DNA of 64,000 nt from Sphingomonas sp. FARSPH (GCF_003355005.1 NZ_CP029985.1:1417001-1481000); one strand, 5' to 3'; counted from the stretch's first letter, positions 49,887-57,813 are shown. Notes: a model not told the origin generated them from the letters alone. A program made the numbers and translations.

Positions 49887-50660
49887 TCACACCTTACGGG
49901 CGAGCGCCTTCTTCAGCCTGGCGTGCGCCGCCGCCTTGATCTGGCAGACGCGCGCCGATCCGACGCCCAGCACCTGCCCGATCTCCTCGAGGTTCAGCTC
50001 CTCGACGTAATAGAGCTGGATGACCAGAGCCTCGCGTTCGGGCAGCGCGCCGATCGCGGCGATCAGCGTCTCGCGCAGGTCGCTTTCGGCCAGCTGCGCG
50101 AAGGCGTCGGGCGTGTCGTCCGCGAACCAGGGCATATCGTCCTGATAGACGTCGTCGATCGATTCGAAACGGAGCGTATCCGCGGTCGCATAGTCGGTGC
50201 GCAGCCGCTCGATAGTGACCCCCAGGTGCTGCGCGATCGCCGCCTCGCCCGGCGCATGGCCGCTGCCCTGCGCCAGCGCGGCCACCGCCTCCTGATATTG
50301 CCGCCGCCGCCGCATCGCGCCGCGCGTCGCGGTCGCCTGGCGCCGCAATTCGTCGATCATCGCGCCGCGCAGCCGCGTCTGCAGGTAGGCGCGGAACTGG
50401 CCGCCCTGTTCCGCGGCCTGGCCGACCGCCTCGACCAGCGCGACGAGGCCGATCTGCACCAGATCCTCGACATCGACGATCGTGCTCATCGACCCGTGCA
50501 CGTGCCACGCGATGCGCCGCACGAGCGGCAGATACTGGCGGATCAGCGCTTCCTTCTCCGCCTCCGGCCGGCGCCGCGGCGAATAGGTCAGCGGCGGGAT
50601 CAGCGCGGCGGGGGCCGGCTGTCCGTCGCGGAACGTCTGGTTCATCGGTTCCATGCTCAT
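49887..50660 (-). CDS. fliA: Flagellar sigma factor FliA (sigma-28)
   Basis: A 257-residue sigma factor. Region 2: KEALIRQYLPLVRRIAWHVHG...VDVEDLVQIGLVALVEAVGQ, with AYLQTRLRGAMIDELRRQ. Region 3 follows with GEAAIAQHLGVTIERL, and region 4 with ALPEREALVIQLYYVEELNLEEIGQVLGVGSARVCQIKAAAHARLKKAL. The start overlaps the flhA stop (ATGA). It would read the fliC, fliD and flgM promoters found here. FlgM, its antagonist, is encoded about 3.3 kb upstream. Confidence 0.96.
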   Translation of the reverse strand: MSMEPMNQTFRDGQPAPAALIPPLTYSPRRRPEAEKEALIRQYLPLVRRIAWHVHGSMSTIVDVEDLVQIGLVALVEAVGQAAEQGGQFRAYLQTRLRGAMIDELRRQATATRGAMRRRRQYQEAVAALAQGSGHAPGEAAIAQHLGVTIERLRTDYATADTLRFESIDDVYQDDMPWFADDTPDAFAQLAESDLRETLIAAIGALPEREALVIQLYYVEELNLEEIGQVLGVGSARVCQIKAAAHARLKKALARKV

Positions 50661-52729
50661 GCTGCCAGCGCCTGCTGCTGCGGGGCACCGATCACGGCGA
50701 CGACTTCCACGGCCTTTTCCTCCGGAACTTCGAAGAACGACAGCACCGGCGTGTCGGGCAGCACGGTGCGCACCAGCTTGCGGATCGCGAGGCGGATCGC
50801 GGGCTGGACGACGAGGGCGAACGGCTTGGCCTCTGCGATCAGCGGCTGCGCCGCCTGTTGCAGCGCATCGACGATGCGGCGGCCGAGATCGGGTTCGATG
50901 ACGTGGCGGCGCGAGCTGTCGGCGCGCGCGGCCTGGCCGAGCAGCCCTTCCAGCTGCCCCTCCAGCGTCATCACGCGCAAGGGTTCGCGCACGCCGCACA
51001 GTTTCTGGATGATCAGCGGGCCGAGTTCGGGCCGGATCAGCTCGATGATGTCCTCCGGGTCGGCGGCGCGCGTCGCCGCGACGCTGATCGCCTGCGCGAT
51101 GCGGCGGAATTCACGAAGCGGGATGTTCTCCGCAAGCAGACCCTTCAGCACTTGCGTCAGCGTGGTCAGCGGCAGCGGGTTGGGCGTCAGCGACGCGACC
51201 AGCTGCGCCGCGCGGTCCTTCAGCCCGTCGAGCAGCGACTGCACCTCGTCGGGGCCGAGCAGGTCGGACGCATTCTGGCCGAGCAGGTGGTTGAGATGCG
51301 TCGCCATCACCGTGCCGGCATCGACGACCAGATAGCCCGCGCCCGTCGCCGCATCGGCATCGCCCGCCGGGATCCAGGTCGCGTCGAGGCCGAAGGTCGG
51401 GTCCTTCGCCTTCTTGCCGGCCAGCTCGCCATAGGCCTGGCCCGTATCGAGCGCGAGCATTTCGTCCGGCGACACTTGGTCCTCGCCGACGACGACGCCG
51501 TTGACGAGGATGCGATAGGTGAACGGCGCAAGGTTGATGTCGTCGCGTACGCGGCATTGCGGCACGACGAAGCCGAGGTCCTTCGACAGCTGGCGGCGCA
51601 CCCCGGTGATGCGGCCCATCAGCGGCGCGCCGCGGCGCTCGTCGACCAGCGGCACCAGGCCGTAGCCGATGTCGAGATTGACCTGCATGCCGTCGGTGAC
51701 CTCGTCCCAGCCGATCTTCGACGGATCGACGGGTTCGGCCGGCGCCTCGACCGGGATCGGCTTGGGGCGCCGTTCGATCTGGCGCAGCTTCCAGGCGGCG
51801 AAGCCCGCGATCACGGCGGCACCGAGGATGACTATATGCGGCATGCCGGGCAGGATGCCGAGCAGCGCGAGGATGGCTGCAACCGGGATCCAGGTGCGCG
51901 ACGACCCGAACTGGCTGCCGATCTGGCCGGCGAGGTCGTGTTCGGAATTGACGCGCGTCACGATCGCGGCGGCGGCAATCGACAGCATCAGGCTGGGCAG
52001 CTGCGCGACGAGCGCGTCGCCGATCGCGAGCAGGATGTACGTCTTGGCGGCATCCGCCAGCCCCATGCCGTGGCTGACCGGACCCAGGATCAGGCCGCCG
52101 ATGATGTTGGCGGCGAGGATCAGCATCGCGGCGACCGCGTCGCCCTTCACGAATTTCGACGAACCGTCCATCGAGCCGTAGAAATCGGCCTCGGTCGAAA
52201 CCTCGACGCGGCGCGCCTTCGCCTGGTCGGGGGTAATGAGACCCGCGTTGAGATCGGCGTCGATCGCCATCTGCTTGCCGGGCAAGGCGTCGAGGGTGAA
52301 GCGTGCCGACACTTCCGACACGCGGCCCGCGCCCTTGGTCACGACGATCAGGTTGATGATCATCAGGATCGCGAAGACGAAGATGCCGACGACATAGTCG
52401 CCGCCGATCAGGAAGGTGCCAAACGCCTCGATGACATGGCCCGCCGCGCTCTCGCCCTCGTGGCCGTGAACCAGCACGATGCGCGTCGAGGCGACGTTGA
52501 GGCCGAGGCGGAAGAGCGTCGCGAACAGCAGCACGGTCGGAAACGCGCTGAAGTCGAGCGGCTTTTGCGCGTTGAGCGACACCATCAGCACCGCAAGGCT
52601 GATCGCGATGTTGGCGACGAAGAAGACGTCGAGCAGCTGCTTGGGGATGGGCACGACCATCACCAGCACGAGCAGTAGGATGGCGAGGGGCAGCGCGGCG
52701 CCGCGGCCGCCGGCGAGAAGCTTGTTCAT
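50657..52729 (-). CDS. flhA: Flagellar export gate protein FlhA
   Basis: A 690-residue export-gate protein. Eight membrane helices at about 10-310, with the FHIPEP signature region FVFAILMIINLIVVTKGAGRVSEVSARFTLDALPGKQMAIDADLNAGLI. The cytoplasmic ring domain (about 340-690) contains REFRRIAQAISVAATRAADPEDIIELIRPELGP. The gene lies 4 bases after the transglycosylase stop and overlaps fliA by 4 bases. Confidence 0.96.
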   Translation of the reverse strand: MNKLLAGGRGAALPLAILLLVLVMVVPIPKQLLDVFFVANIAISLAVLMVSLNAQKPLDFSAFPTVLLFATLFRLGLNVASTRIVLVHGHEGESAAGHVIEAFGTFLIGGDYVVGIFVFAILMIINLIVVTKGAGRVSEVSARFTLDALPGKQMAIDADLNAGLITPDQAKARRVEVSTEADFYGSMDGSSKFVKGDAVAAMLILAANIIGGLILGPVSHGMGLADAAKTYILLAIGDALVAQLPSLMLSIAAAAIVTRVNSEHDLAGQIGSQFGSSRTWIPVAAILALLGILPGMPHIVILGAAVIAGFAAWKLRQIERRPKPIPVEAPAEPVDPSKIGWDEVTDGMQVNLDIGYGLVPLVDERRGAPLMGRITGVRRQLSKDLGFVVPQCRVRDDINLAPFTYRILVNGVVVGEDQVSPDEMLALDTGQAYGELAGKKAKDPTFGLDATWIPAGDADAATGAGYLVVDAGTVMATHLNHLLGQNASDLLGPDEVQSLLDGLKDRAAQLVASLTPNPLPLTTLTQVLKGLLAENIPLREFRRIAQAISVAATRAADPEDIIELIRPELGPLIIQKLCGVREPLRVMTLEGQLEGLLGQAARADSSRRHVIEPDLGRRIVDALQQAAQPLIAEAKPFALVVQPAIRLAIRKLVRTVLPDTPVLSFFEVPEEKAVEVVAVIGAPQQQALAA

Positions 52730-52733
52730 GCCT

Positions 52734-53588
52734 TCAGTTCCCCAGGCTCGCGAGCATCATATAGGCGAGCCGCGCGGTGTTCGGCGTCGGGCGCAACAGG
52801 CTCTGGCCCGCGTCCGCGGTGTTGCCGGTGCCGAAGCGCGCCATCGCCTGCTTCGCCCAGTCGAGCGCGTCGGTCGCGCTTTCGTTGCCGCCGGTGACGA
52901 CGGTGGCGTCGCCATCCATCTTCAGCGCCTGCGCAGCGAACGCGAGGTTGGCGGCGCGCGTCTCGTTGGCGCTGTCGCTCGCCGCGTTCAGCTTGTCGGT
53001 GAAACGCTGGTAGATCGCCGACAGCGAGCGCGGCTGGCCGTTCGATGCGTAGAAGATGCTGCGGTTGCTGCTCGCCGCGGCGGGGAACAGCGATGCGGCC
53101 GCCGCGCCGGGATTGGACGTCATCGCCGACAGGAACTTCTTGGCGCCGCCGATCCCCAGGAAATGCGCCATGTACAGATCGGTGCCGTTTGCGCTGCGGC
53201 CCAGCGTGCCTTCCAGCTCGCCCTTGTTGTCGGAGGCGTGTTCGGCGGCCATCAGGCTGGCGGCGGTGGGATCGTTGCGCAGCGCTAGGATCGCCTGGCG
53301 CGTCGCGCCGTCGCTGACGGTGTAGCGGCCGCCGGGTGTCTGGCCGATGCTGTCCGCGGCCCAGCCCATGCCGTGTTCCGCGCCATGTTTCTTGACGACC
53401 GCGAGCCAGCTCTGCTCGACGAACTGGTACAGGCCGCTCGCGGACGAGGTGCCCGCGCGCGCGCCGGCGTTCAGCCCGCTTTCGATCTTGGCCTGGCCGA
53501 GCAGATAGTCGAAATCGACGCCCGTCTTGCTGCTCGCAAGCGCGATCGCCGATTGGACTTTGCCGGCACTAATCGGATTGACGGTCAT
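52734..53588 (-). CDS. Lytic transglycosylase-like protein, flagellar operon
   Basis: A 284-residue SLT-fold protein. TVNPISAGKVQSAIALASSKTGVDFDYLLGQAKIESGLNAGARAGTSSASGLYQFVEQSWLAVVKKHG contains the catalytic Glu (AKIESGLN) and the GLYQF motif of goose-lysozyme-like/SLT enzymes. The rest is helical with Asn/Ala-rich spacers. There is no standard signal peptide, so it may be exported through the flagellar pathway, as FlgJ is, or act in the periplasm by another route. FlgJ in this window lacks a muramidase domain; this protein is the obvious source of that activity for rod passage through peptidoglycan. Confidence 0.85.
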   Translation of the reverse strand: MTVNPISAGKVQSAIALASSKTGVDFDYLLGQAKIESGLNAGARAGTSSASGLYQFVEQSWLAVVKKHGAEHGMGWAADSIGQTPGGRYTVSDGATRQAILALRNDPTAASLMAAEHASDNKGELEGTLGRSANGTDLYMAHFLGIGGAKKFLSAMTSNPGAAAASLFPAAASSNRSIFYASNGQPRSLSAIYQRFTDKLNAASDSANETRAANLAFAAQALKMDGDATVVTGGNESATDALDWAKQAMARFGTGNTADAGQSLLRPTPNTARLAYMMLASLGN

Positions 53589-53626
53589 CGCGTCGAAACA
53601 CACCCCTGTTGTCGGGAATGTGTTTC

Positions 53627-53642
53627 AGCAAGAGCCGTGCCA
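53627..53642 (-). promoter_or_regulatory. Sigma-54 promoter of transglycosylase-flhA-fliA unit
   Basis: On the minus strand TGGCACGGCTCTTGCT matches TGGCACG-N4-TTGCW at every defined position. It lies about 39-54 bases upstream of the 53588 ATG and puts fliA under RpoN control. Confidence 0.85.
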
Positions 53643-53677
53643 ATTAACCTTGTTGCCGGCCACGCGGGCCGGTCAAG

Positions 53678-53992
53678 TCAGGCGTAGGCCTGGAAAACGC
53701 GGTTGCGGCCGCCGCTGCCGGCGTCGCCGGACAGGATTTGCAGGCGGCGGCGAACATTTGCCGCCATCAGGTTGACGTAGATGCGGCACGTCTCGTTCAG
53801 CCGGTTCGCCTCTTCGGCGAGCTCGCGGATCTCGGGGCCCGCGGGGCCGGTGCCCATCGCCGCGATCTCCTCGATCCCCGCCAGCTTGTCCGCGGTGGCG
53901 CGCTCCAGCGCGACGACGTTGTTCGTCTTCAGCGCCTCGATCTCGGCATGCAGCGCGTCGATGACGCGGATCAGGGCCTCACGCCTTTTCAT
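53678..53992 (-). CDS. flgN: FlgN-like flagellar export chaperone
   Basis: A 104-residue helical protein: KRREALIRVIDALHAEIEALKTNNVVALERATADKLAGIEEIAAM, with the mid-helix pattern and NRLNETCRIYVNLMAANVRRRLQIL typical of FlgN, chaperone for the hook-junction proteins FlgK and FlgL. It overlaps flgM by 14 bases on the same strand, the usual flgM-flgN pairing. Confidence 0.85.
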   Translation of the reverse strand: MKRREALIRVIDALHAEIEALKTNNVVALERATADKLAGIEEIAAMGTGPAGPEIRELAEEANRLNETCRIYVNLMAANVRRRLQILSGDAGSGGRNRVFQAYA

Positions 53993-54299
53993 TGCCGTCC
54001 CAGTTCAGCTTGAGCGCGATGAGCCGGTCGGCGATCGTCGCCGGCAGGATGGGGAAGGAACCGTTCTGGATCGCTCTGCGGATTTCCTGCACGCGGTCCG
54101 CATCCGTCGGCGCCTCGGCGGCGAGCGCCTTGGCGAGCCCGCTCAACTGCGCGCCCGGCGACGGATCGCTCTGCGCCGGCTTGGAAGCGGCATTGCCCTC
54201 CGCGGTGACGGGCTGGGGCGACGGCACGGCCGAAGGCGCGGCGACGCGCGAGACGCTTCCACTTCCATTCAGCGGCGAAGAGCCGATCAATTCCACCAT
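53979..54299 (-). CDS. flgM: Anti-sigma-28 factor FlgM
   Basis: A 106-residue FliA antagonist that is exported once the hook is complete. The N-terminal half is disordered (Ser/Pro/Ala-rich), the C-terminal half holds the FliA-binding helices: DRVQEIRRAIQNGSFPILPATIADRLIALKLNW, matching the family motif (VxxIRxAIxxGxYxIxxxxIAxxMI). It has its own FliA-type promoter, closing the feedback loop. Confidence 0.93.
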   Translation of the reverse strand: MVELIGSSPLNGSGSVSRVAAPSAVPSPQPVTAEGNAASKPAQSDPSPGAQLSGLAKALAAEAPTDADRVQEIRRAIQNGSFPILPATIADRLIALKLNWDGNEKA

Positions 54300-54332
54300 G
54301 TCCGCACCTATCCGAGGTTCCTGACATGGGCA

Positions 54333-54359
54333 TAAACGACCGATCCGAACGGGGGTTTA
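54333..54359 (-). promoter_or_regulatory. FliA (sigma-28) promoter of flgM
   Basis: On the minus strand TAAACCCC-N11-GTCGTTTA, 8-11-8 spacing, the best match of the three FliA-type sites here. It lies in the 104-base gap between flgA and flgM. Confidence 0.7.
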
Positions 54360-54403
54360 GGAAAAATTTATGCACGGCCCGCGCAGGCGGCGGAACGGCC
54401 GCG

Positions 54404-54913
54404 TCACTGTTCGTCCCACCCGGGCAGGGTGGCGCGCCCGCTGGCGATCGCGATCGCCTGCACTGGCGTGCGCGCATCGTCGACACGGACCATGAAGCGT
54501 GCACCCGGCGCGGCATCGCCGACCGCGACGCCTTCGCGGCTGATTGAAAAGCCGGGCGATCCCGCCTCGATCACCACCGGGTCGCCGCGGCGGATGACCG
54601 GATCGGCCTTCACGGCGGGGATTATCGCGGCGCGCGCGGTCGGCGGCGGCGCGTCGGCGGGGCGGATGACGGGGACGAAGATCCGCCAGTCGGGCCCGGC
54701 GCACGACACGACGACCGCGTCATGCGCCTCCGTCCGCCACGACAGCGACACCGTCGGGCAGGCGGCGAGGCGCAGCCGCGCGTCGATCGCCGTCCGCGCG
54801 CCCCCTTCCGCGCCGATCGGCCGACTGGTGAAGGCGGCGACCGCGCGGTCGAGGCCGCCGGTATCCTGGAACGCGCCGACGGCGGCGCCGGCAAGAAGGG
54901 CGAGGGCGATCAT
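54404..54913 (-). CDS. flgA: Flagellar P-ring assembly chaperone FlgA
   Basis: A 169-residue periplasmic chaperone. A short signal peptide (IALALLAGAAVGAFQ) precedes VAAFTSRPIGAEGG, a central region with one conserved Cys pair (LAACPTVSLSW, VVSCAGPDWRIFVPV), and the SAF domain at the C-terminus (IIPAVKADPVIRRGDPVVIEAGSPGFSISREGVAVGDAAPGARFMVRV). Shorter than E. coli FlgA (219) but typical for alphaproteobacteria. Overlaps the motB-like gene by 4 bases. Confidence 0.92.
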   Translation of the reverse strand: MIALALLAGAAVGAFQDTGGLDRAVAAFTSRPIGAEGGARTAIDARLRLAACPTVSLSWRTEAHDAVVVSCAGPDWRIFVPVIRPADAPPPTARAAIIPAVKADPVIRRGDPVVIEAGSPGFSISREGVAVGDAAPGARFMVRVDDARTPVQAIAIASGRATLPGWDEQ

Positions 54914-55434
54914 GGCTGGTCCTTGTGTTCGCCGGCGAAGGCGAGGGTGACGATCGCGGCCCGGCGACCCGGCCGGGCGGCGGTGGCGATGGTGATGCGC
55001 GGCGACAGCGGTGCCAGCGTCGCCGCGAGCGTCCGCGCGCGGTCGGCGGCAAGGATCGCCCCGCTGCCGGTCGCGGCATCGACGTCCGCCGCGCTGCCGT
55101 CGACCGACCCGGTGACGGTCAGCGCGACACGCGGATCGCGCACCGCGGTGCGCGCCCAGGCGGCGACGGCGGCGGGATCCTGCGGCAAGGCGGCCGACCC
55201 GGGGGCAAAATCGAGCATGCCCGCCGCCATCACCGGTGCCGGGGCGGCAGCGGTCGCGCCGGCGTTGCCGCCGAACTGCGCGCGCAGCGCGTCGGCGACG
55301 ACATGCGGTCGATCGCTCGCCTGCAGCAACACGAAAAAGCCGACGAGCAGCAGCGCGAGATCGGCGAGCGTCACCAGCCACAGCGGCTTTCCCGCCGTGG
55401 CTTCGGGCCAGATCGGCAGCGCGGGCGCGCTCAT
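54910..55434 (-). CDS. Compact MotB-like stator protein
   Basis: A 174-residue MotB/ExbD-like protein. One helix (about 20-42) reads LWLVTLADLALLLVGFFVLL, with the proton-carrying Asp (ADL) in place. The OmpA-like region (about 75-170) is short but has DFAPGSAALP and the peptidoglycan-binding motif analogue LAADRARTLAATL. Classical MotB is about 300 residues; the linker and plug are very short here. It overlaps motA by 4 bases and flgA by 4 bases. Confidence 0.8.
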   Translation of the reverse strand: MSAPALPIWPEATAGKPLWLVTLADLALLLVGFFVLLQASDRPHVVADALRAQFGGNAGATAAAPAPVMAAGMLDFAPGSAALPQDPAAVAAWARTAVRDPRVALTVTGSVDGSAADVDAATGSGAILAADRARTLAATLAPLSPRITIATAARPGRRAAIVTLAFAGEHKDQP

Positions 55435-56078
55435 GCGACGCTCTGCATCTGGTGGCGCGGCGTCTCGCGGCGGGCGAGCGCGACGAGCGGCGCTTCCAGC
55501 CGCGCGCGCTCGAACGCCTCGGCGCGACCCGCGGCGCGCAGCCGGTGGCAGATCGGCATCAGGATGAGATTGGCGAGCAGGGCGCCATACAGCGTCGCGA
55601 GCAGCGCGATGCCCATCGCGCTGCCGATCGCGCGCGGATCGGACAGATGCGCGAACATCGCGGCGAGCCCGACGAGCGTGCCGACCATACCCATCGCGGG
55701 TGCCGCCTCCGCCGCGCCGGACCAGACATCCGCGGCGGCGACATGGCGCTCGATCCGCACGGCGCGCGCGTGGCGCAGCTGCGCCTCGACGTCCGCGGCG
55801 GTGGCGCCGTCGACGATTGCGGCGACCGCGGCGGCGATATCAGGATCGGCGATCACCGACCGGTCGAGCGCCATCACGCCGTGGCGCCGGGCGATCCGGT
55901 CCTGCGCCGCGATCTGCGCGAGCAGCGGTTCGGCGTGGAACGCGCGGCGCGGCAGGGTGCTGAGCGCGGCGATCGCGCGCCATGCGTCGCGCGCCGGCGA
56001 CCGCAGCAAGGTGGCAAGCGCGGTACCGCCGCCGACGATGGCGAGAGCGGTCGGATCGATGAACTGGGCGATCGTCAT
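55431..56078 (-). CDS. MotA-like stator protein lacking the first membrane helix
   Basis: A 215-residue MotA/TolQ/ExbB-family protein. It starts directly in the segment that forms the second MotA helix (MTIAQFIDPTALAIVGGGTALATLL; compare MotA FIDxPSxxIVxGGTxAAxLI). Helices 3 and 4 are canonical: AAPAMGMVGTLVGLAAMFAHL with the torque-related Pro, and SAMGIALLATLYGALLANLILMPICHRL. The upstream sequence encodes no hydrophobic helix in any frame I checked. The -24/-12 promoter sits right at the start, so this is the native N-terminus. It has a three-helix topology, as in ExbB/TolQ. Confidence 0.82.
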   Translation of the reverse strand: MTIAQFIDPTALAIVGGGTALATLLRSPARDAWRAIAALSTLPRRAFHAEPLLAQIAAQDRIARRHGVMALDRSVIADPDIAAAVAAIVDGATAADVEAQLRHARAVRIERHVAAADVWSGAAEAAPAMGMVGTLVGLAAMFAHLSDPRAIGSAMGIALLATLYGALLANLILMPICHRLRAAGRAEAFERARLEAPLVALARRETPRHQMQSVA

Positions 56079-56092
56079 ACGCGGGTTTACCA

Positions 56093-56108
56093 TGCAAGGC
56101 GCGGGCCA
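56093..56108 (-). promoter_or_regulatory. Sigma-54 promoter of motA-motB-flgA
   Basis: On the minus strand TGGCCCGCGCCTTGCA: GG and GC 10 bases apart, one mismatch (C for A) to TGGCACG-N4-TTGCW. The inferred start near 56083 leaves only a few bases before the ATG at 56078, close to a leaderless message. Confidence 0.6.
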
Positions 56109-56173
56109 ATTCGATCGCTGCCGGCGCGCCAGATCGCCGCGCCGACCGGCACGACGCACCGCTTGCCGGCGCC

Positions 56174-56209
56174 CGGCAAGCCTTGCCGCCGACCGGCAAC
56201 CGCTTGCCG
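56174..56209. promoter_or_regulatory. Twin CGGCAA/TTGCCG dyads, probable shared enhancer
   Basis: CGGCAA-GCC-TTGCCG (56174-56188) and CGGCAA-CCGC-TTGCCG (56194-56209), perfect inverted repeats 20 bases apart. They lie about 75-110 bases upstream of the flgB promoter and about 65-115 bases upstream of the motA promoter, the usual distance for a bacterial enhancer-binding protein. Confidence 0.6.
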
Positions 56210-56283
56210 CCCGGCTTGCCGCCTCGCCGTCCGGTGCGCGATTTTGCGAAAATCCGGGCGTCTCGCCCTCCTGAAATGCAAAC

Positions 56284-56299
56284 TGGCACGGCGGTTGCT
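56284..56299 (+). promoter_or_regulatory. Sigma-54 promoter of flgB operon
   Basis: TGGCACGGCGGTTGCT, a perfect match to TGGCACG-N4-TTGCW. Inferred start about 56311, 31 bases before the flgB ATG. Confidence 0.88.
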
Positions 56300-56341
56300 T
56301 GGGGTGTGGCAGCGCAATGGGGCGCAGGAGGCAAGGGGCCG

Positions 56342-56689
56342 ATGGCCGCAGACAGCTTGTTCGGAATTCACGGAGCCGCGCTCGAAGTGCGCTCGCAGCG
56401 CATGGGCGTGCTCGCGTCGAACATCGCCAATGCCTCGACCCCCGGTTTCAAGGCGCGCGACATCGACTTCCAGTCGGCGCTCGCCTCGGTGGAGGGCGAC
56501 ACGGCGGCGCAGGGCATCGGCCAGGCGACCAAATATCGCGTGCCGCTGCAGACCTCGATGGACGGCAACACGGTCGACCTCAGCCAGGAACAGACCGCCT
56601 TCGCCGAAAATGCGATCCAGTATCAGACGACGCTGTCGTTCCTGAACGGCCGCATCAGCCAGATCACGCGCGCCTTGAAGGGAGAATGA
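56342..56689 (+). CDS. flgB: Flagellar proximal rod protein FlgB
   Basis: A 115-residue proximal rod protein: LFGIHGAALEVRSQRMGVLASNIANASTPGFKARDIDFQSALA, with the SNIANxxTPGFKARxxxF signature of FlgB. C-terminal helix FAENAIQYQTTLSFLNGRISQITRALKGE. AAGGGGCCG precedes the ATG at 56342. First gene of the rod/hook operon. Confidence 0.95.
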   Translation: MAADSLFGIHGAALEVRSQRMGVLASNIANASTPGFKARDIDFQSALASVEGDTAAQGIGQATKYRVPLQTSMDGNTVDLSQEQTAFAENAIQYQTTLSFLNGRISQITRALKGE

Positions 56690-56692
56690 CGC

Positions 56693-57103
56693 ATGGCGGA
56701 CAATCCCATGTCGGTGTTCCAGGTGGCGGGCCGCGCGATGAGCGCGCAGCTGCTGCGCATGAACACCACCGCGTCGAACCTCGCCAATGTCGGCGGCATC
56801 GCCGGATCGGCGGACGCCGCGTACAAGACGATGAAGCCGGTGTTCCGCACCAGCTTCGATGCGGCGAACGGTCTTGCCACCGTCGACGTCGAGAAGATCG
56901 TGACCGCCGGCGATGCGCCGACCAAGCGGTACGACCCGGCCAATCCGATGGCCGACAAGGACGGCAATATCTACGAGGCCGCCGTCGATGAAACCCGCGA
57001 GCTGGTCGACATGATGGAGACCGCGCGCTCGTACCAGAACAATGTCGAGGTGATGAACACTGCAAAGCAGCTCACCATCGATACCCTCAAGCTGGGCCGC
57101 TGA
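56693..57103 (+). CDS. flgC: Flagellar proximal rod protein FlgC
   Basis: A 136-residue rod protein: MSVFQVAGRAMSAQLLRMNTTASNLANVGGIAGS, with the FlgC opening, and the C-terminal EAAVDETRELVDMMETARSYQNNVEVMNTAKQLTIDTLKLGR. Only 3 bases follow the flgB stop. Confidence 0.96.
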   Translation: MADNPMSVFQVAGRAMSAQLLRMNTTASNLANVGGIAGSADAAYKTMKPVFRTSFDAANGLATVDVEKIVTAGDAPTKRYDPANPMADKDGNIYEAAVDETRELVDMMETARSYQNNVEVMNTAKQLTIDTLKLGR

Positions 57104-57105
57104 TC

Positions 57106-57813
57106 ATGGCAGACACCACCACTTCCGTTACGGGCACGCAGCCGAACTACGCGGCGATGGGCATCGCCACCACCGCGTCGCAAAGCGCGCCCAAGGTTTC
57201 GACCGCGGGCACCAAGACGACGCTCGACCAGTCCGACTTCCTCGCGCTGATGACCGCGCAGCTGAAGAACCAGGATCCGCTCAGCCCCGTCGACAATACG
57301 CAGATGGTCGCCCAGATGGCGCAATTCTCGTCGGTCGCGGGCATCAGCCAGATGAACACGACGCTGAGCGGGATCGCCACCAAGCTCGGCGGGTCGAGCG
57401 CGGCGGACGCGATGAGCTACGTCGGCAAGACCGTGCTCGTCCCCGGCACCACCGCCTATCCGCGGTCCGACGGCACGCTCGACGGCGCGGTCGAGCTGGA
57501 CAAGGATGCGACGCAGGTCACCGTGTCGATCGCCGACAAGAACGGCGGCACCGTCCGCCAGCTGCAGCTCGGCGCGACCAAGGCGGGCAGCGCCGACTGG
57601 AGCTGGGACGGCAACGACGAGGACGGCAACGCGGTCAAGAACGGCCCCTATACCGTCACCGTCGCCGCCGCGAACGCCAACACCGACATCACGACGCGCA
57701 GCCTCGTCTGGGCGCCGGTCGAATCCGTCTCGCTGCCGTCCAGCGGCACGCCGACGCTGAAGGTCGTGGGCGTCGGCGACATCAAGCCCACCGACGTCCG
57801 CTCGGCGACCTGA
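57106..57813 (+). CDS. flgD: Flagellar hook capping protein FlgD
   Basis: A 235-residue hook cap. The N-terminus contains LDQSDFLALMTAQLKNQDPLSPVDNTQMVAQMAQFSSVAGISQMNTTL, the FlgD signature. The C-terminal half is a tudor/FnIII-like pair: AVELDKDATQVTVSIADKNGGTVRQLQLGATKAGSADWSWDGNDEDGN, then a C-terminal extension with no family-specific motif. Its stop is followed by a 60-base gap to flgE. Confidence 0.95.
   Translation: MADTTTSVTGTQPNYAAMGIATTASQSAPKVSTAGTKTTLDQSDFLALMTAQLKNQDPLSPVDNTQMVAQMAQFSSVAGISQMNTTLSGIATKLGGSSAADAMSYVGKTVLVPGTTAYPRSDGTLDGAVELDKDATQVTVSIADKNGGTVRQLQLGATKAGSADWSWDGNDEDGNAVKNGPYTVTVAAANANTDITTRSLVWAPVESVSLPSSGTPTLKVVGVGDIKPTDVRSAT

Noticed and set aside
56078..56159. 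Upstream in-frame ATG starts for the MotA-like protein
   Set aside because: They would lie within or before the -24/-12 promoter and add only polar residues, no membrane helix.
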